DNA of 64,000 nucleotides from Nocardia neocaledoniensis (GCF_003182135.1 NZ_QGTL01000017.1:62001-126000); one strand, 5' to 3'. Positions 16,844 through 25,059 are shown, numbered from the stretch's first letter. Notes: generated from the letters alone by a model not told the origin. Translations and numbers: made by a program.

Positions 16844-17749
16844 TCACACGTCCTCGTCGGCACGCACGTCGGGGATGCCGAGCTCGGTCGGTGCAGGCTC
16901 CCCGTGCGGCCAGCCCGGATACGGCGGCGGCGTGCCGCCGAACTCCGGGCACAGGTGCTGGAATTCGCAGTACCGGCACATCGCGTTGCGATTGGCGGGG
17001 AAGTCGCCGGTGCGGCCCGCCACGAGGATGGCCTCCCAGAGCGCGGTGAGGATCCGGGCGAAACGTTCCAGTTCGGCGCGCTCGGGGGCGTAGGTGAGCA
17101 GCACTTTGTCGGCGAGGTAGATCAGCCGCAGCTGCGCGGGCACGATGTCGCGGGTGCGCAGGATCATCAGGGCGTAGAACTTGAGCTGGAACAGCGCGCG
17201 GGCCTCGTGCAGCGGGCCGGGGGAGCGGCCGGTCTTGTAGTCGACCACCCGGAGCAGACCGTTGGGCGCGATATCGATGCGGTCGACGAATCCGCGCAGG
17301 GGGACGGCGCCGTCGAGATCGACCTCGACCCGTTCCTCCAGCGCGTGCGGTTCGAACGCGGTCGGATCCTCGAGCTCGTAGTAGCTCGCGACCAGGCGGC
17401 GCACCTCCGCGAACAGCGCCTCGGGACCGCCCGCGGCGACCAACTCGTCGAGCCCGTCGCGGTCCGCGCGCACCCGCTCCCACGCGCCGGGCACCAGCTC
17501 GGCCGCGCGCCCGGCATGGCGCTGCTCGGCGGGCAGCGCGAACAGGTCCTCGAGGACCGCGTGCACGACCGTCCCCCGCACCGCCGCCCGCGTCGGCGGC
17601 TCCGGAATCCGATCGATCGCCCGGAACCGGTACTTCAGCGGGCACTGCTTGAAATCGCTTGCCCGCGAAGGTGACAGCGCCGGCCGCGACCGTGTGACGG
17701 GTCCGTCGGCGGCGTCGTCGGCGAGGGACGCGGGCACAGGCACTGACAT
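16844..17749 (-). CDS. RecB-family PD-(D/E)XK nuclease with Fe-S cluster motif
   Basis: A 301-residue protein. ALSPSRASDFKQCPLKYRF (about 25-42) is the start of the RecB/AddB C-terminal-type nuclease domain. FVDRID plus VVDYKTG (about 173-192) supplies the catalytic D-x-K residues. Three C-terminal cysteines in CRYCEFQHLC, together with the early Cys37, form the 4-cysteine Fe-S arrangement of this family. Homologue of Rv2119, which lies beside trmI in M. tuberculosis. It has no fused helicase, so the DNA repair role is inferred. Convergent with the P450 gene and divergent from trmI. Confidence 0.85.
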   Translation of the reverse strand: MSVPVPASLADDAADGPVTRSRPALSPSRASDFKQCPLKYRFRAIDRIPEPPTRAAVRGTVVHAVLEDLFALPAEQRHAGRAAELVPGAWERVRADRDGLDELVAAGGPEALFAEVRRLVASYYELEDPTAFEPHALEERVEVDLDGAVPLRGFVDRIDIAPNGLLRVVDYKTGRSPGPLHEARALFQLKFYALMILRTRDIVPAQLRLIYLADKVLLTYAPERAELERFARILTALWEAILVAGRTGDFPANRNAMCRYCEFQHLCPEFGGTPPPYPGWPHGEPAPTELGIPDVRADEDV

Positions 17750-17866
17750 ACTGCGCAGGGTATCGGCCGCCACCGACACGTCCGGGGAATCGGCGGGACT
17801 CACCCCGTTTCGGGTGGTCGGCGGCGACCTGGCAGGCTGGGGAGTCCATTCGAAGAACGGAGATCC

Positions 17867-18700
17867 ATGACGGCCAGACGGACCGGTCCATTCGCCATCG
17901 GGGACCGGGTGCAGCTGACCGATGCCAAGGGGCGCCTCTACACGGTGGTGTTGGAGGAAGGGAAGGAATTCCACACCCACCGCGGCGGCATCAAGCACGA
18001 CGAGCTCATCGGCACCGACGAGGGCAGCGTCGTGAAGTCCACCAACGGCACCCCCTACCTGGCGCTGCGGCCGCTGCTGGTCGACTACGTGCTGTCGATG
18101 CCGCGCGGCGCCGCCGTCATCTACCCCAAGGACGCCGCGCAGATCGTGCACGAGGGCGACGTGTTCCCCGGCGCCAGGGTGCTCGAGGCCGGCGCCGGTT
18201 CGGGCGCGCTGACCTGTTCGCTGCTGCGCGCGGTCGGGCCGGAGGGCGAGGTGATCTCCTACGAGATCCGCGACGATCACGCCGAGCACGCGGTGCGCAA
18301 TGTGGAGACCTTCTTCGGTGAGCGTCCGTCGAACTGGTCGCTCACGGTGGCCGACGTCGCGCAGTACGAGGGCGAACCGGTCGATCGGGTGGTGCTGGAC
18401 ATGCTCGCGCCGTGGGACGCGCTGCCCGCGGTCTCGAAGGCGCTGGTGCCCGGCGGTGTGCTGATCGTCTACGTCGCGACCGTCACCCAGCTGTCGAAGG
18501 TCGTCGAGGCGCTGCGCGAGCAGGAGTGCTGGACCGAACCGCGCTCGTGGGAGTCGATGGTCCGCGGCTGGCACGTGGTCGGCCTGGCCGTGCGGCCCGA
18601 GCACCGGATGCAGGGGCACACGGCGTTCCTGGTGAGCGCGCGGCGCCTGGCCGAGGGCACCGTCACCCCCAAGCCGCAGCGCCGTCCGTCCAAGGGCTGA
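17867..18700 (+). CDS. trmI: tRNA (adenine58-N1)-methyltransferase TrmI
   Basis: A 277-residue SAM enzyme that methylates A58 in the T-loop of tRNA. The N-terminal beta-domain (residues 1-75) is followed by the Rossmann domain with motif I VLEAGAGSGALT (about 104-115), SYEIRDDHAEHA for ribose binding, and the catalytic VLDMLAPWDAL block. The GWHVVGLAVRPEHRMQGHTAFL tail is typical of the bacterial homotetrameric enzyme (Rv2118c). Its place upstream of the proteasomal ATPase is conserved in mycobacteria, here with two genes on the other strand inserted between. Confidence 0.95.
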   Translation: MTARRTGPFAIGDRVQLTDAKGRLYTVVLEEGKEFHTHRGGIKHDELIGTDEGSVVKSTNGTPYLALRPLLVDYVLSMPRGAAVIYPKDAAQIVHEGDVFPGARVLEAGAGSGALTCSLLRAVGPEGEVISYEIRDDHAEHAVRNVETFFGERPSNWSLTVADVAQYEGEPVDRVVLDMLAPWDALPAVSKALVPGGVLIVYVATVTQLSKVVEALREQECWTEPRSWESMVRGWHVVGLAVRPEHRMQGHTAFLVSARRLAEGTVTPKPQRRPSKG

Positions 18701-18708
18701 GCGTCCTG

Positions 18709-18736
18709 GCGGCGCGGGCATGCTCGTCCGCGCCGC
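18709..18736. terminator. Convergent hairpin between trmI and acyltransferase gene
   Basis: GCGGCGCGG pairs with CCGCGCCGC over a 10-base loop, filling the gap between two converging stops. Confidence 0.5.
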
Positions 18737-20017
18737 TCACGGCCGGGTCAGCAGCCGCGCCGCCACCAGTGCCGCCGCGGCCACGGCGAACCAGCGCCAC
18801 CCGTCCGCGGTCAGGCCGAAGCGGGTGGCCTGCAGGATCGCCGACCCGGCCGCGGCCACCGCGCCCACCGTCAGCGCCGAGCGCGCCCCGCGGACCGGCG
18901 CGACGGCGCCGTCCCACCAGCGCAGCGGCGAGTTCTCCAGGCCGCGTAAGGCCAGGAACAGTACGAAGGTCAGCGTGAGGGTGACGCCGAGCTGCACCCC
19001 CGTCTGCGCCCAGAACCCCGGGTGTGCCGGACCCGACCGGTCGACGCCGGCCAGGTGCCCGAGCACGATCACGGTGAGCAGGGCGGGCATGTGCCACAGA
19101 TACAGCGTCATGGCGCCGGTGTTGCCGATCACCGTCACCCACCACACGCGCGGGCGGTGGGCGATCCGGCGCAGCCACCCGACGGCGGCCACGGCCGCAC
19201 AGCACAGCACCACGGCGTGCCCGGCCAGCAACAGCGACGGTGGCGCCAGATTCGACAGCCGCTGGCCCGGCACGGTCACCAGACTCGTCTCGTAGGGGCC
19301 CAGCGCCACCAGCAACACGTCCACGACCAGCACGGCGGCGGCCACCGCCGCCGCGGTCCGGCGCGGCAGCAGTCCGCGGAGATGACCGATGCCGAGCACG
19401 GCCGGGATCAGCCAGACGAGCAGATTCAGGTAGCCCAGCGCGGCGGGTCCACCGTTCAGCCGTATCGCGTCCACGACCGCCGTCAGCCCGACGAGGACAG
19501 CGACGACAGCGAACAACCGGCGACCGTCGGTGACGACGGCCGCGAGCATCGGCACGCAGGCCAGGACCACCAGGTACGTGCCGAGGAACCACAGCAGCTG
19601 CACGCTGGTCACCGCGAGCGGATGGTCCCAGCCGGGCCCCAGCACCCGGCCCGCGACCAGCACCAGCAGCACGGAGGCCGCGAGGAAGTACACCAGCGGC
19701 CGGACCAGCCGCTGGGTGCGCCGGAACAGCCAAGGGCCCCAGGCCGTCCCGGCTCCGAGCCCGCGCGCGCCCGCGGCGGCGCCCGCGAAGAAGAACAGCG
19801 GCAGCACCTGCAACAGCCAGGTCAGCGGTTGGAGAACGGGCAGGTCGGCGAGGACGTTGCCGAACCGCGCCTGCCCGTCGCGCACGGTGACCGTCAGCAT
19901 CAGGCAGTGGCCGATCACGACGACCAGCAGCGAGGACAGCCGCAGCAGATCCAGCACCCGGTCGCGATCGGCGGGGGTGTTCGCCGCGACGGCCGCGACC
20001 CCGGGAACGACACTCAT
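18737..20017 (-). CDS. Acyltransferase-3 family membrane protein
   Basis: A 426-residue protein with about ten membrane segments. The start DRVLDLLRLSSLLVVVIGHCLM (about 18-39) carries the R...H pattern of membrane acyltransferase-3 proteins, which acylate envelope sugars, lipids or peptides. The remainder is hydrophobic with short basic loops. The acceptor molecule cannot be predicted. A single gene, convergent with trmI and upstream of the lipoprotein gene on the same strand (92 bases apart). Confidence 0.75.
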   Translation of the reverse strand: MSVVPGVAAVAANTPADRDRVLDLLRLSSLLVVVIGHCLMLTVTVRDGQARFGNVLADLPVLQPLTWLLQVLPLFFFAGAAAGARGLGAGTAWGPWLFRRTQRLVRPLVYFLAASVLLVLVAGRVLGPGWDHPLAVTSVQLLWFLGTYLVVLACVPMLAAVVTDGRRLFAVVAVLVGLTAVVDAIRLNGGPAALGYLNLLVWLIPAVLGIGHLRGLLPRRTAAAVAAAVLVVDVLLVALGPYETSLVTVPGQRLSNLAPPSLLLAGHAVVLCCAAVAAVGWLRRIAHRPRVWWVTVIGNTGAMTLYLWHMPALLTVIVLGHLAGVDRSGPAHPGFWAQTGVQLGVTLTLTFVLFLALRGLENSPLRWWDGAVAPVRGARSALTVGAVAAAGSAILQATRFGLTADGWRWFAVAAAALVAARLLTRP

Positions 20018-20109
20018 ACCGGAGACGATCGCAGACCCCGCCCAGCGCGCCCACCGTGGACCTACGCGCCCGGCGCGGGGAACTACTCAGGCGCGCCCGT
20101 GCGGAGCGC

Positions 20110-20640
20110 TCAGGCGGGGGTGCAGGGCGCCTGCGCGAAGCCGAGCAGCAGGCAGCCGCTCGCGTCGGACAGCTTCCAGGTGCCGTCGACGTTCTCCCAG
20201 GTGACCGGGAAGGCGGGCGCGGTGCCGTGCGGCGAGGTGATGGTCACGTCGGCGGTGGCGCTGTTGCCACTGGGCACCACGTTGGCGACGGCGAAGGACA
20301 GGGTGTATCCCGCGAGCATGCCGTTCATCTGATCGATGTTGGCCTTGCGCGCCTCACCGTTGACGATCAGCTTCGACTTCTCGTCGGTCGACAGCGCCGG
20401 GTCGGCGAACTGCACCAGCGTCGCCTTCAGGGAATCGGCGGTGGGGGCGCCGGCGTTGTCACCGGACGGAGCCGGAGTTGCCGAAATGCTGGACGGAGCG
20501 GCCGCGATACTGGTACTGCTGCTGGTGGCGTTCGTCGAGGAATCGTCGGAGCCGCCGCAACCGGTCAGTCCGACGGTAACGGCGAGCGCCGCTGCGGCGG
20601 TAGCGACGGTGACACGGATCGTGCGGGGAGGAAGGAGCAT
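20110..20640 (-). CDS. MTB12/CFP-2-like secreted lipoprotein
   Basis: A 176-residue protein. I prefer ATG 20640 (MLLPPRTIRVTVATAAA), which has GAAAGG nine bases upstream, over a TTG three codons earlier. A lipoprotein signal peptide ends at the lipobox LTGC, and a Ser/Thr/Ala/Pro-rich tether of about 45 residues follows. The globular part (about 70-176) includes LVQFADPALSTDEKSKLIVNG and SFAVANVVPSGNSATADVTI, resembling the low-molecular-weight antigen MTB12 (Rv2376c) family. Its function in the envelope is unknown. A candidate IdeR/DtxR box lies 46 bases upstream. Confidence 0.75.
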   Translation of the reverse strand: MLLPPRTIRVTVATAAAALAVTVGLTGCGGSDDSSTNATSSSTSIAAAPSSISATPAPSGDNAGAPTADSLKATLVQFADPALSTDEKSKLIVNGEARKANIDQMNGMLAGYTLSFAVANVVPSGNSATADVTITSPHGTAPAFPVTWENVDGTWKLSDASGCLLLGFAQAPCTPA

Positions 20641-20685
20641 GCTCAGCAACCTTTCGGTTCGACGGCGAGTGCCCCGTGCGGGGTG

Positions 20686-20704
20686 TTAGGGGAGCCTAAC
20701 AGGA
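20686..20704. promoter_or_regulatory. Candidate IdeR/DtxR iron box
   Basis: TTAGGGGAGCCTAACAGGA matches 14 of 19 positions of the DtxR/IdeR consensus TTAGGTTAGCCTAACCTAA. The core TGTTAGG-GGAG-CCTAACA is also a perfect inverted repeat. It lies in the divergent promoter between the MTB12-like lipoprotein and mpa, nearer the lipoprotein. Confidence 0.5.
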
Positions 20705-20827
20705 GAATATTCGTCGCTGGATGTCGTACCGACCGTACAAGATGTGATCACGACGAAACCATGTCGGAAAGCGAGAACGGACCGCGCCCGGTAGCGTTGA
20801 AAGACCGGGACTGGGAGGAGCAGCATC

Positions 20828-22588
20828 ATGAGCCCCAACGAGAATTCGGATTCGGCGGCCTGGCGAGAGCTCGAGGCGGTACGCGCCGAGGCGGCTGCTC
20901 TCCGCAGGCAACTCGCCGACTCGCCGGATCGCACACGCGAATTGGAAGCACGGATCGATTCGCTGACCATCCGCAACGGCAAGCTGATGGACACGCTCAA
21001 GGAAGCGCGTCAGCAGCTGATCGCCCTGCGCGAGGAAGTCGATCGGCTCGGACAGCCGCCCAGCGGTTACGGCATCGTCATCCACGCCTACGAGGACCAG
21101 ACGGTCGACGTCTTCACCTCCGGTCGCAAGATGCGCCTCACCTGCTCGCCCAACATCGACGTCGCCACCCTCGAGTACGGCCAGACCGTCCGCCTCAACG
21201 AGGCGCTCACCGTCGTCGAGGCGGGCAACTTCGACGCCATCGGTGAAATCGGCACGCTGCGCGAGATTCTCGACGACAACCGCCGCGCTTTGGTGGTCGG
21301 CCACGCCGACGAGGAGCGCGTGGTGTGGTTGTCCGGCCCGCTGAGCAAGCTGGCCGAGTTCGACGACCTCGACGATCCGGACGCCCCGATTCGCCGTCTG
21401 CGCCCCGGTGATTCGCTGCTGGTCGACACCAAGGCCGGCTTCGCCTTCGAGCGCATCCCCAAGGCCGAGGTCGAAGACCTTGTCCTGGAAGAGGTTCCCG
21501 ACGTCGACTACACCGACATCGGTGGTCTCGGCAGGCAGATCGAGCAGATCCGCGACGCGGTCGAACTGCCCTTCCTGCACAAGGATCTGTTCCGTGAGTA
21601 CGCGCTGCGCCCGCCCAAGGGTGTGCTCCTCTACGGTCCGCCCGGTTGCGGTAAGACTCTGATCGCCAAGGCCGTCGCCAACTCGCTGGCCAAGAAGATC
21701 GCCGAAGCCCGTGGTGAGGACGCCAAGGAGGCCAAGTCCTTCTTCCTCAACATCAAGGGCCCCGAGCTGCTCAACAAGTTCGTCGGCGAGACCGAACGCC
21801 ACATCCGGATCATCTTCCAGCGGGCGCGCGAGAAGGCCTCCGAGGGCACCCCGGTGATCGTGTTCTTCGACGAGATGGACTCGATCTTCCGCACCCGTGG
21901 CTCGGGCGTCTCCTCCGATGTGGAGACCACCGTTGTGCCGCAGCTGCTTTCGGAGATCGACGGCGTGGAGGGCCTCGAGAACGTCATCGTGATCGGCGCG
22001 TCCAACCGCGAGGACATGATCGACCCCGCGATCCTGCGGCCCGGCCGCCTCGACGTGAAGATCAAGATCGAGCGACCCGACGCGGAATCGGCACAGGACA
22101 TCTTCTCGAAGTACCTCACCGAGACGCTGCCGCTGCACGAGAGCGATCTGCGCGAGTTCGACGGCGACAAGGCCGCGTGCGTGGAGGCGATGATCGAGAA
22201 GGTCGTCGAGCGGATGTACGCCGAGAGCGACGACAACCGGTTCCTGGAGGTCACCTACGCCAACGGTGACAAGGAGGTCCTGTACTTCAAGGACTTCAAC
22301 TCCGGCGCGATGATCCAGAACATCGTGGACCGAGCGAAGAAGTACGCGATCAAGTCCGTGCTCGACACCGGCAACCCGGGTCTGCGGATACAGCATCTGT
22401 TCGACTCGATCGTCGACGAGTTCGCCGAGAACGAGGACCTGCCCAACACCACCAACCCCGATGACTGGGCACGGATCTCGGGCAAGAAGGGTGAACGGAT
22501 CGTCTACATCCGCACCCTGGTCACGGGCAAGAACGCCTCGGCCAGCCGCGCGATCGACACCGAGTCCAACACCGGTCAGTACCTGTAG
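20828..22588 (+). CDS. mpa: Proteasome-associated ATPase Mpa (ARC)
   Basis: A 586-residue AAA ring ATPase that binds Pup, unfolds pupylated proteins and threads them into the 20S proteasome. An N-terminal coiled coil (about 5-75, ELEAVRAEAAALRRQL onward) is the Pup-binding element. Two OB-type interdomain folds follow (about 80-235), then the AAA domain with Walker A GPPGCGKT (270-277) and Walker B VIVFFDEMDSIF near 350. The C-terminus TGQYL ends in the penultimate Tyr that docks into the proteasome alpha ring. Preceded by GGGAGGAG. It is separated from dop by about 6 kb of accessory genes and ends at a strong hairpin. Confidence 0.97.
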   Translation: MSPNENSDSAAWRELEAVRAEAAALRRQLADSPDRTRELEARIDSLTIRNGKLMDTLKEARQQLIALREEVDRLGQPPSGYGIVIHAYEDQTVDVFTSGRKMRLTCSPNIDVATLEYGQTVRLNEALTVVEAGNFDAIGEIGTLREILDDNRRALVVGHADEERVVWLSGPLSKLAEFDDLDDPDAPIRRLRPGDSLLVDTKAGFAFERIPKAEVEDLVLEEVPDVDYTDIGGLGRQIEQIRDAVELPFLHKDLFREYALRPPKGVLLYGPPGCGKTLIAKAVANSLAKKIAEARGEDAKEAKSFFLNIKGPELLNKFVGETERHIRIIFQRAREKASEGTPVIVFFDEMDSIFRTRGSGVSSDVETTVVPQLLSEIDGVEGLENVIVIGASNREDMIDPAILRPGRLDVKIKIERPDAESAQDIFSKYLTETLPLHESDLREFDGDKAACVEAMIEKVVERMYAESDDNRFLEVTYANGDKEVLYFKDFNSGAMIQNIVDRAKKYAIKSVLDTGNPGLRIQHLFDSIVDEFAENEDLPNTTNPDDWARISGKKGERIVYIRTLVTGKNASASRAIDTESNTGQYL

Positions 22589-22602
22589 GTCCACGTCCGG
22601 AC

Positions 22603-22632
22603 GGAGGCCGCGTTCCCTGGGGACGCGGCCTC
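22603..22632 (+). terminator. Hairpin terminator after mpa
   Basis: GGAGGCCGCGTTCCC pairs with GGGACGCGGCCTCC (one bulge) around a TG loop, 14 bases after the mpa stop. Confidence 0.75.
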
Positions 22633-22647
22633 CCGCGCGTCGCGGGG

Positions 22648-22670
22648 TTCGGTGAATATTTTTCACCGAA
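22648..22670. promoter_or_regulatory. Perfect 9-bp inverted repeat upstream of the small peptide gene
   Basis: TTCGGTGAA-TATTT-TTCACCGAA lies just past the mpa terminator and 85 bases before the 27-codon ORF, in an AT-rich island. Its position after a terminator favours an operator over a second terminator. Confidence 0.55.
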
Positions 22671-22754
22671 AACGCCGCGCGACAAAGAGTGAATAGGGCA
22701 TGCTTCACTTGTTCGTCACGCCTGATGAGGACGCGTAACCGAGGAGTGTGCCCC

Positions 22755-22838
22755 ATGGCCGGTTCAGCTGCTGAGTTCCTGACCGAAGTGATCCTGCAGA
22801 CGATCCAGAATCTGTTCAGCTCGATCAGCGCGGGCTGA
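22755..22838 (+). CDS. 27-residue amphipathic acidic peptide
   Basis: ATG 22755 with CGAGGAG nine bases upstream encodes MAGSAAEFLTEVILQTIQNL followed by FSSISAG and a stop. Residues 6-25 form a helix with hydrophobic residues on one face (Phe8, Leu9, Val12, Ile13, Ile17, Leu20, Phe21, Ile24). There are two Glu and no Lys or Arg. It has its own palindrome upstream and a very strong hairpin 17 bases downstream, so it looks like a complete monocistronic gene. Small acidic amphipathic peptides in mycolate bacteria include the Corynebacterium PorA/PorH channel formers, but I see no specific similarity. Function unknown. Confidence 0.55.
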   Translation: MAGSAAEFLTEVILQTIQNLFSSISAG

Positions 22839-22854
22839 TCCACCCACCCGCACG

Positions 22855-22894
22855 GCGAGGGCCGCGTCTCCCACCAGGGAGACGCGGCCCTCGC
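22855..22894. terminator. Very strong bidirectional hairpin terminator
   Basis: An 18-bp perfect stem (GCGAGGGCCGCGTCTCCC and complement) with an ACCA loop, between the small peptide gene and the convergent cyclophilin gene. Confidence 0.85.
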
Positions 22895-22903
22895 TCGTAG
22901 GGG

Positions 22904-23593
22904 TCAGCCCTGGGCGACCGTCACGGTGTTGAGGACCACGTCGGCCACCGGCTTGCCGTCGGGGCCGCCGCCGACCACACCGGCGTCGGCGACGGTGGTG
23001 AGCACGTCGAGCCCGGCGGTCACCCGGCCGAAGGGGGTGTAGTTCGGCGGCAGCGGCGTGTCGCGGTGGACCAGGAAGAACTGGCTGCCGTTGGTGCCGG
23101 GGCCCGCGTTGGCCATCGCGACGGTGCCCGCCGGGTAGACCGCGCCCGCGAGGTTCTCGTCGCCGAAGCGGTAGCCGGGGCCGCCGGTCCCTGTGGCGGT
23201 GGGATCGCCGCACTGCAGCACGTAGATGCCGTCGGTGGTGAGGCGGTGGCAGCGGGTGTGGTCGAAGTAGCCCTCGCCGGCGAGGAAGGCGAAGGAGTTG
23301 ACCGTGCGCGGCGCGGCGGCGGCCTCGAGCGCGATCGTGATGGTGCCGCAGGTGGTCTCCAGCGTCGCGGTGTGCGCGGCGGCCTGGTCGATCGTGAGGG
23401 CGGGCTCGACGGGCCACTGCTTGCCGTTGGGGGTGCCGGCGAGCGCCGGCGCGCAACCGGGCACCGTCTGGTGGACCGGAGCGGCGGGGGCGGCGGGGGC
23501 GACCGCCACCAGGGCGGCCAGCGCGGCGGTGAGGCCGAGGGCCGCGCGGCGGACGGTGGCGACGATGGATCGGTCCTGCGTGTGACTGCTCAC
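22904..23593 (-). CDS. Exported cyclophilin-type peptidyl-prolyl isomerase
   Basis: From GTG 23593 (GAGGAG upstream) the protein has 229 residues; an ATG 17 codons earlier would give 246. A signal-like segment (RRAALGLTAALAALVAVAPAA) precedes a cyclophilin domain from about residue 75: TTCGTITIALEAAAAPRTVNSF, GYFDHTRCHRL, GTNGSQFFLV and YTPFGRVTAGLDVL are the family blocks around the active site. Some catalytic positions differ from CypA (HRLTTDG replaces FHRVIPxF), as in other secreted actinobacterial members. It would assist folding of exported proteins. Single gene. Confidence 0.88.
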   Translation of the reverse strand: MSSHTQDRSIVATVRRAALGLTAALAALVAVAPAAPAAPVHQTVPGCAPALAGTPNGKQWPVEPALTIDQAAAHTATLETTCGTITIALEAAAAPRTVNSFAFLAGEGYFDHTRCHRLTTDGIYVLQCGDPTATGTGGPGYRFGDENLAGAVYPAGTVAMANAGPGTNGSQFFLVHRDTPLPPNYTPFGRVTAGLDVLTTVADAGVVGGGPDGKPVADVVLNTVTVAQG

Positions 23594-23717
23594 CTGGACG
23601 GTGTCTCCTCGAGATGGGGTGCTGCCGGACGATGTATCGCGCATCCTGCCAGTCGCGGGCGCCGGGAGCCAGACCCCGGCGTCCGCGCGGCCGGAGCTGG
23701 TTGGGGCGGTGGGTGAT

Positions 23718-24215
23718 TCAGCGCGGTGTCAGCTCGACCACGACGCCGCCCTGCTGCCAGGTCTGGTAGATGTCGGCCTTGGACGGTTCGCCGTCGGCGG
23801 TGTACCCGATGCCGTTGAATTTGGCGTTCTGCTTGTTGTCCCTGGCGATGACGGCGTAGAGCTCGAGTACGGACTGTTCGTCGGAATGCACGGTGGCGGT
23901 GAAGGTCTCGGGCGCACCGCCGCGGGTGAGGCGCACCTCGGCGCCGCCGCGCAGGTTCTTCACCCACGGCCGCAGCGCCGTGCCGACGAGCAGGGAGTCC
24001 TGGTGCACCGTGTAGGCCACGGGCACGTCGTAGACCGTGCCGGACTTGCGCCCGGTGACGTGCAGGGTCGCGAGCCGCTTGCCGACGATGCCGGACAGCA
24101 CCGGCACTTTCAGCAGGCCGCGCACGAAGCTGTTCACCCGGTGCTGGTAGGGCCGCAGCGGTTCGGGGCCGGTCGTTGTCGGTGTGCCGTAAGGGTTTTC
24201 CGAAGTGGAGGTCAT
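23718..24215 (-). CDS. F420-dependent nitroreductase (Ddn)-like split-barrel protein
   Basis: A 165-residue protein starting at ATG 24215. LATLHVTGRKSGTVYDVPVAY (about 48-68) is the F420-binding beta-barrel signature of the deazaflavin-dependent nitroreductase group, followed by GTALRPWVKNLRGGAEVRL and the C-terminal YQTWQQGG...VELTPR. Members use reduced F420 to reduce quinones or nitro compounds. The substrate here is unknown. A second F420/PPOX-type barrel protein is encoded at 50924. Confidence 0.82.
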   Translation of the reverse strand: MTSTSENPYGTPTTTGPEPLRPYQHRVNSFVRGLLKVPVLSGIVGKRLATLHVTGRKSGTVYDVPVAYTVHQDSLLVGTALRPWVKNLRGGAEVRLTRGGAPETFTATVHSDEQSVLELYAVIARDNKQNAKFNGIGYTADGEPSKADIYQTWQQGGVVVELTPR

Positions 24216-24284
24216 GTCTCCAGTATCGGCTCGTCGCCGTGCGCGCGCCACCGCGCCTGATCGCGAACCCATTACGCTGGGCGG

Positions 24285-24653
24285 ATGACTTCCGAACCGA
24301 CCGAGATCTGGCACAACCCGCGATGCTCGAAGAGTCGCAACGCCACCGCGCACCTGGACGCCGCCGGGGTCGAGTACACGGTGCGCCGGTATCTCGACGA
24401 TCCGCCGACGGTCGCGGAACTGCGCGCGGTGCTGGTCCGGCTCGGCGCGCAGCCGTGGGACATCACCCGCACCGGCGAGGCGGTCGCCAAGGAACTCGGC
24501 ATGGCGGGCTGGGGGCGCACCGATGCCGATGTCGACCGGTGGCTGACCGCGCTCGCCGAGCATCCGCAACTGATCCAGCGGCCCATCGTGCTCACCGCCG
24601 ACGGTGGCGCGGTCGTGGCCCGGGACGACGAATCGCTGCGCGAACTGGGCTGA
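24285..24653 (+). CDS. ArsC-family thioredoxin-fold reductase
   Basis: A 122-residue protein starting MTSEPTEIWHNPRCSKSRN. The IWHNPRCSKSR motif holds the active Cys14 and the anion-binding loop of glutaredoxin-coupled arsenate reductases; YLDDPPTVAELRAVL and IQRPIVL (with the cis-Pro region) complete the ArsC fold. No arsenic transporter or ArsR lies next to it, so it may be a general ArsC/Spx-type protein instead of a dedicated arsenate reductase. Confidence 0.85.
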   Translation: MTSEPTEIWHNPRCSKSRNATAHLDAAGVEYTVRRYLDDPPTVAELRAVLVRLGAQPWDITRTGEAVAKELGMAGWGRTDADVDRWLTALAEHPQLIQRPIVLTADGGAVVARDDESLRELG

Positions 24654-24711
24654 TCCGCGATAGCTCGCGGGTAACTATTCGGGCACGACCGTAACGGGCG
24701 TCGCGATTCCC

Positions 24712-24730
24712 ATGATGTAGATCACATCAT
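24712..24730. promoter_or_regulatory. Perfect inverted repeat upstream of the secreted protein gene
   Basis: ATGATGT-AGATC-ACATCAT, 7-bp arms with a 5-base spacer, 19 bases before the ATG at 24750. Candidate operator; it overlaps the expected start of the transcript leader. Confidence 0.5.
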
Positions 24731-24749
24731 CGGGACATGGGAGGTTGAC

Positions 24750-25058
24750 ATGAAATCGCTTCGCAAGCTCGCCGTCGGCGTCACCGCCGCCGGACTCATC
24801 GGTGCCTCGACCCTGCTCGCCGCACCCGCCCAGGCCCAGCCGCCGGGGCACTGCTCGGTGAACCCCATCGCGGGCACCGGCGCGTTCTCCCAGTGCGGCG
24901 ATCCGGTCTGGCACCAGGTGCGGGTCACCTGCTGGGCCTGGTGGAACTGGTTCAGCAGCTACGAGCGGTACGGTCAGCCCGCGTTCGGTGGATTCCACTC
25001 CGAAACGGCCTGTGACCTGCCGTTCAGCATGCAGACCTGGCAGGTGATCGTCTACTGA
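24750..25058 (+). CDS. Small secreted protein rich in Trp and Cys
   Basis: A 102-residue protein with GGAGGT before the ATG. A signal peptide (KSLRKLAVGVTAAGLIG...) probably ends at AQA before QPPGH, leaving about 70 residues. The mature part has four cysteines (HCSVN, SQCGD, VTCWA, TACDL), enough for two disulfides, and an aromatic cluster CWAWWNWFSSYERYG. I recognise no family. A single gene with a palindrome in its promoter; its 3' end faces the NUDIX gene, two bases away. Confidence 0.7.
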   Translation: MKSLRKLAVGVTAAGLIGASTLLAAPAQAQPPGHCSVNPIAGTGAFSQCGDPVWHQVRVTCWAWWNWFSSYERYGQPAFGGFHSETACDLPFSMQTWQVIVY

Positions 25059-25059
25059 G

